Source: an uncultured Spartobacteria bacterium
GTDB lineage: Bacteria > Verrucomicrobiota > Verrucomicrobiia > Chthoniobacterales > Terrimicrobiaceae
Assembly: GCA_937919825.1 (NCBI GenBank)
Contig: CALFPA010000068.1
Location: forward strand, 32,607 to 96,606
DNA length: 64,000 nt
Direction of reading: 5' to 3'
Shown here: in pieces, positions 62,443 to 64,000 of the stretch
Position numbering within the stretch: position 1 is the stretch's first letter
Layout: each line of letters begins with the position of its first letter
The notes under the pieces: generated by a model
The model's database searches: none
Told to the model about the DNA's origin: nothing
Seen by the model: the letters and a program-made list of their open reading frames with translations, nothing else
Made by a program: the position numbers and the translations under genes

Positions 62443-63435
62443 ATGCGTTGCATTGTCACCGGCGCCGCCGGATTTATCGGAAGCCACCTCGTGGATGCCC
62501 TTCTGGCCGATGGTCACTCGGTCCTTGGCATCGACGACCTCAGCACCGGCCGCACAAAAAATCTCGCCACCGCATCGATTAATTCCGCTTTTCAATTCCT
62601 CGAAAAAAACATCCGGCATGTTTCCAAGGGCGACTTGGCTTTGGAATCTTGCGATTGGTTTTTTCACCTCGCCGGCCGCGCCGATCTGGTTCCGTCCATT
62701 GTCGATCCCGAGGATTACTTCCTAGTAAATGTCGAGGGCACTTTCCGCGCTCTCCAACTGGCCCGCGAGCTCGGGGTGAAGCGTTTCCTCTACGCCGCCA
62801 GTTCGACTTGCTACGGCATCCCCGACATCTACCCGACTCCTGAATCCACGCCCTGCAAACCCGAGCACCCCTACGCCCTCACCAAGCTCATGGGCGAGGA
62901 AATGGTCATGCACTGGCACCGCGTTTACCAACTTCCTGCCGTCTCGCTGCGCCTCTTCAATGTCTACGGACCGCGCAGCCGCACCACGGGAGCCTACGGC
63001 GCGGTCTTTGGAGTCTTCCTCCGCCAAAAACTCGCCGGCGTGCCGTTCACCGTGGTCGGCGACGGGTCGCAAACGCGCGATTTCACCTTTGTCTCCGATG
63101 TCGCCTCGGCATTCCTTGCTGCTGCAAAATCCAACATCTCCGGCAAGATCATGAATGTCGGCTCGGGCCACACCTACGCGGTCAACCGCCTCATCGAACT
63201 CCTCGGCGGCGACAAAACCACCATCCCCCGACGCCCAGGCGAGCCGGACTGCACCTTTGCCGACACCGCTAAAATCCGTGCCCTTGTTGGTTGGCAACCT
63301 TCCGTTCCGCTCGAGCAAGGCGTCGCCCGCATGCTGGAAGTCATCGACGACTGGCGAGACGCCCCGCTTTGGAATCAATCCACCATCGCCGAAGCCACCG
63401 CCGACTGGTTCAAATACCTCGGTCATACTTCATGA
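62443..63435 (+). CDS. NAD-dependent nucleotide-sugar epimerase/dehydratase
   Basis: 330 residues, extended SDR family. GAAGFIGSHLVDALLADGHS is the NAD-binding GxxGxxG; AASSTCYG and YALTK supply the catalytic Ser/Thr-Tyr-Lys. It resembles UDP-glucose or UDP-glucuronate 4-epimerase types. It is 5 bases after the HldE-like gene and overlaps the next epimerase by 4 bases, so all belong to one sugar operon. Confidence 0.92.
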   Translation: MRCIVTGAAGFIGSHLVDALLADGHSVLGIDDLSTGRTKNLATASINSAFQFLEKNIRHVSKGDLALESCDWFFHLAGRADLVPSIVDPEDYFLVNVEGTFRALQLARELGVKRFLYAASSTCYGIPDIYPTPESTPCKPEHPYALTKLMGEEMVMHWHRVYQLPAVSLRLFNVYGPRSRTTGAYGAVFGVFLRQKLAGVPFTVVGDGSQTRDFTFVSDVASAFLAAAKSNISGKIMNVGSGHTYAVNRLIELLGGDKTTIPRRPGEPDCTFADTAKIRALVGWQPSVPLEQGVARMLEVIDDWRDAPLWNQSTIAEATADWFKYLGHTS

Positions 63436-64000
63436 AAAATCCCGATCTCAACACCATCCTCGTTACTGGTGGAGGCGGCTATGTCGGCTCCGTGCTCGTC
63501 CCGCTCCTGCTGGAAGCCGGCTACAAAGTCCGCGTTCTCGATCTCTTTATTTACGGCAAACAGGTCTTCGACGGCATCCCTGCTGCCCAACGACCTAATC
63601 TGGAGTTGATCGAAGGCGATCTCCGCGACACCGCGCTCCTAAAAAAATCCCTCCCCGGGTGCGATGCCGTCATCCACCTCGCTTGTATTTCCAACGATCC
63701 CAGCTTCGAGCTCGACCCCTCCCTCGGTCGTTCGATCAATTACGATGCCTTCATGCCGCTAGTGGATATCGCGAAAGACAGCGGCGCCCGCCGTTTCATC
63801 TATGCCTCCTCGTCGAGCGTCTACGGCGTGAAGGAGGAACAAAATGTCACCGAGGATCTGCCCCGCGAGCCGCTCACCGATTACTCCCGCTTCAAAGCCA
63901 TGTGCGAGGACGAGCTCGAAAAACGCCGAGCCCCGGGTTTCACCACACTCACCCTCCGACCAGCCACTGTTTGCGGATGGTCACCGCGCCTGCGCCTCGA
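63432..64000 (+). CDS. NAD-dependent nucleotide-sugar epimerase, 3' end outside window
   Basis: The visible 189 residues start MKNPDLNTILVTGGGGYVGS, with Rossmann GGGGYVG, and carry YASSSSVYG and the catalytic YSRFK. A second extended-SDR protein in the same operon, coupled to the first epimerase. Product specificity cannot be told; heptose modification is a reasonable guess given the neighbours. Confidence 0.92.
   Translation, partial: MKNPDLNTILVTGGGGYVGSVLVPLLLEAGYKVRVLDLFIYGKQVFDGIPAAQRPNLELIEGDLRDTALLKKSLPGCDAVIHLACISNDPSFELDPSLGRSINYDAFMPLVDIAKDSGARRFIYASSSSVYGVKEEQNVTEDLPREPLTDYSRFKAMCEDELEKRRAPGFTTLTLRPATVCGWSPRLRL

Overview
The window looks like a chromosomal segment of a GC-rich (about 60 %) Gram-negative bacterium of the PVC superphylum, most likely Verrucomicrobiota. 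This rests on outer-membrane genes (bamA, ompH/skp, lpxD), a tandem-duplicated 1826-residue UvrA as in Chlamydiae, and many DUF4159, BatA-like, FHA and MoxR-type proteins. No rRNA, tRNA, CRISPR array, prophage or intact insertion sequence was seen. Genes are dense, with many ATGA-type overlaps, and recognisable ribosome-binding sites are few.

Layout. (1) 1-18967 is one large envelope supercluster. A leftward operon runs DUF4159 protein, two exported proteins, DUF58 protein, BatA-like VWA protein and a second VWA membrane protein cut by the window edge. A rightward operon diverges from it: small protein, large exported tetratricopeptide-type protein, exported protein, FHA-MoxR ATPase. Converging on that is a leftward operon of two exported repeat proteins, ExbB, two ExbD and a TonB-shaped VWA protein. 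(2) 19118-23269: infA, an Hsp70-like protein and a coiled-coil/TPR protein. (3) 23277-27979: bamA, ompH, lpxD and an ECF sigma factor, all leftward. (4) 28130-29817: a K+ channel gene and an FUSC gene that both appear to have lost their 5' ends at one shared scar. (5) 30006-39813: uvrA, HU, a membrane protein, trpC, a degenerate pheA, scpB, scpA and hpf. (6) 39862-44236: alpha/beta hydrolase, lgt, an oxidoreductase and miaB. (7) 44237-46200 is the accessory patch: repeats, an LEA-like lipoprotein, a phosphatase relic and a RelB-MazF toxin-antitoxin pair. (8) 46204-60326 is mixed: DNA glycosylase, FKBP, hemL, L,D-transpeptidase, P1B ATPase, SDR, a cystatin-like protein, NMP kinase, lysA, dxs-xseB, tatA, a nuclease-fold protein and a thioredoxin-fold protein. 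(9) 60342-64000: a heptose/nucleotide-sugar operon (gmhA, a reversed HldE-like fusion, two epimerases).

The most striking signals are the ExbBD-VWA-MoxR supercluster, the near absence of the tetranucleotides GTAC and ACGT across all 64 kb, a palindromic repeat family with a member built into the uvrA reading frame, a secreted cystatin-like protein, and a prephenate dehydratase that has lost half of its catalytic domain. All positions and counts come from reading by eye.
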